A stretch of 64,000 nt of DNA from Chersky-265 sp035275285 (GTDB lineage Bacteria > Fibrobacterota > Fibrobacteria > UBA11236), in the NCBI GenBank assembly GCA_035275285.1, contig DATENA010000338.1, forward strand, positions 1 through 64,000. The letters are read 5' to 3'. Position 1 is the first letter of the stretch. Each line of letters begins with the position of its first letter. Made by a program: the position numbers and the translations under genes. This document shows, piece by piece, positions 63,811-64,000 of the stretch. The notes beneath the pieces were generated by a model. It was not told the DNA's origin and did not search any database. It was given only the letters and a program-made list of their open reading frames with translations.

Positions 63811-64000
63811 TTTCCTCTTGGTTCTCGTCTGGATTCCGGTGCCTTCCGGGGGATGCGGGAAGCAATCCGAAGGCCGTCCCGTCGAGAAGCCGGGACCTCT
63901 GGAAAAGTAGTAAAGGGGCCTTCCAATCCGCGCCAACGCCGCCCTTAACCCCTTGGAAATCCTCATCTTCAATCGCCTCGCCCCTCAAAAACCTTCACGG
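63811..64000. other. Upstream region of the pilus operon
   Basis: No supported gene; the leader and promoter of the 63810 gene should lie here, but I see no clear -35/-10 pair before the window ends. Confidence 0.4.

Overview
The window is about 64 kb of high-GC bacterial chromosome (visibly G+C-rich third codon positions almost throughout) with a compact, mostly ordinary gene layout. The best taxonomic clue is a TIGR02147-type protein directly coupled to a large surface protein (48668-51194), an arrangement I associate with Fibrobacterota and a few related phyla. Large secreted proteins with carboxypeptidase-regulatory-like, DUF2341/LamG, invasin-like Ig and FlgD-like domains fit a Gram-negative of that kind. 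I would call it a probable environmental Fibrobacterota member, with moderate confidence. No rRNA, tRNA or CRISPR array was seen.

Region 1-9 kb (mostly minus strand): two surface proteins, an IHF/HU protein with a TTG start, clpS coupled to an unknown gene, and murD. 9-18 kb: gcvH facing gcvP, asd, an AT-richer two-gene island (membrane GAF protein plus small partner, 15164-16232) that looks foreign, and lysA. 18-32 kb: a surface barrel-like protein, a histidine-kinase-like protein without an ATPase domain followed by a lipoprotein, proB, proA-hisI, then tilS-ftsH-folP, a PhyH-type dioxygenase and an NmrA-like reductase. 32.7-34.7 kb is a graveyard of mobile DNA: a beheaded gene, a scrap of group II intron maturase, a PEGA-domain scrap and a truncated IS3-like element. 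34.7-41.5 kb: an Lhr helicase divergent from an AidB-like acyl-CoA dehydrogenase, then a zinc-ribbon tail-anchored protein.

41.5-46.3 kb holds two toxin-antitoxin loci. One is a tripartite HipBST-type module whose upstream region carries three operator palindromes spaced exactly 40 bp apart. The other is a VapBC-type pair with a perfect 16-bp palindrome over the -10 box and start codon. Between them are a TonB/AgmX-like protein and a decayed gene. 46.3-63.8 kb is dominated by a type IV pilus locus: a PilB-like ATPase, then a tightly packed minus-strand run from a giant Ig-repeat lipoprotein through PilC, four prepilins, a PilX-like protein, and PilM-N-O-P-Q. The TIGR02147/LamG pair sits between the ATPase and the rest.

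Two features cut across the window. First, three intercistronic elements (4359, 22534, 25841) are long inverted repeats built from degenerate 7-nt units of the AAAGTGC/AAAATGC type, each directly after a stop codon; one of them supplies the hydrophobic core of a signal peptide. A second 7-nt family (ACTCCCG type) sits at 14691. Second, several genes have a -10-like hexamer ending only 6-7 nt before ATG, suggesting frequent leaderless transcripts.
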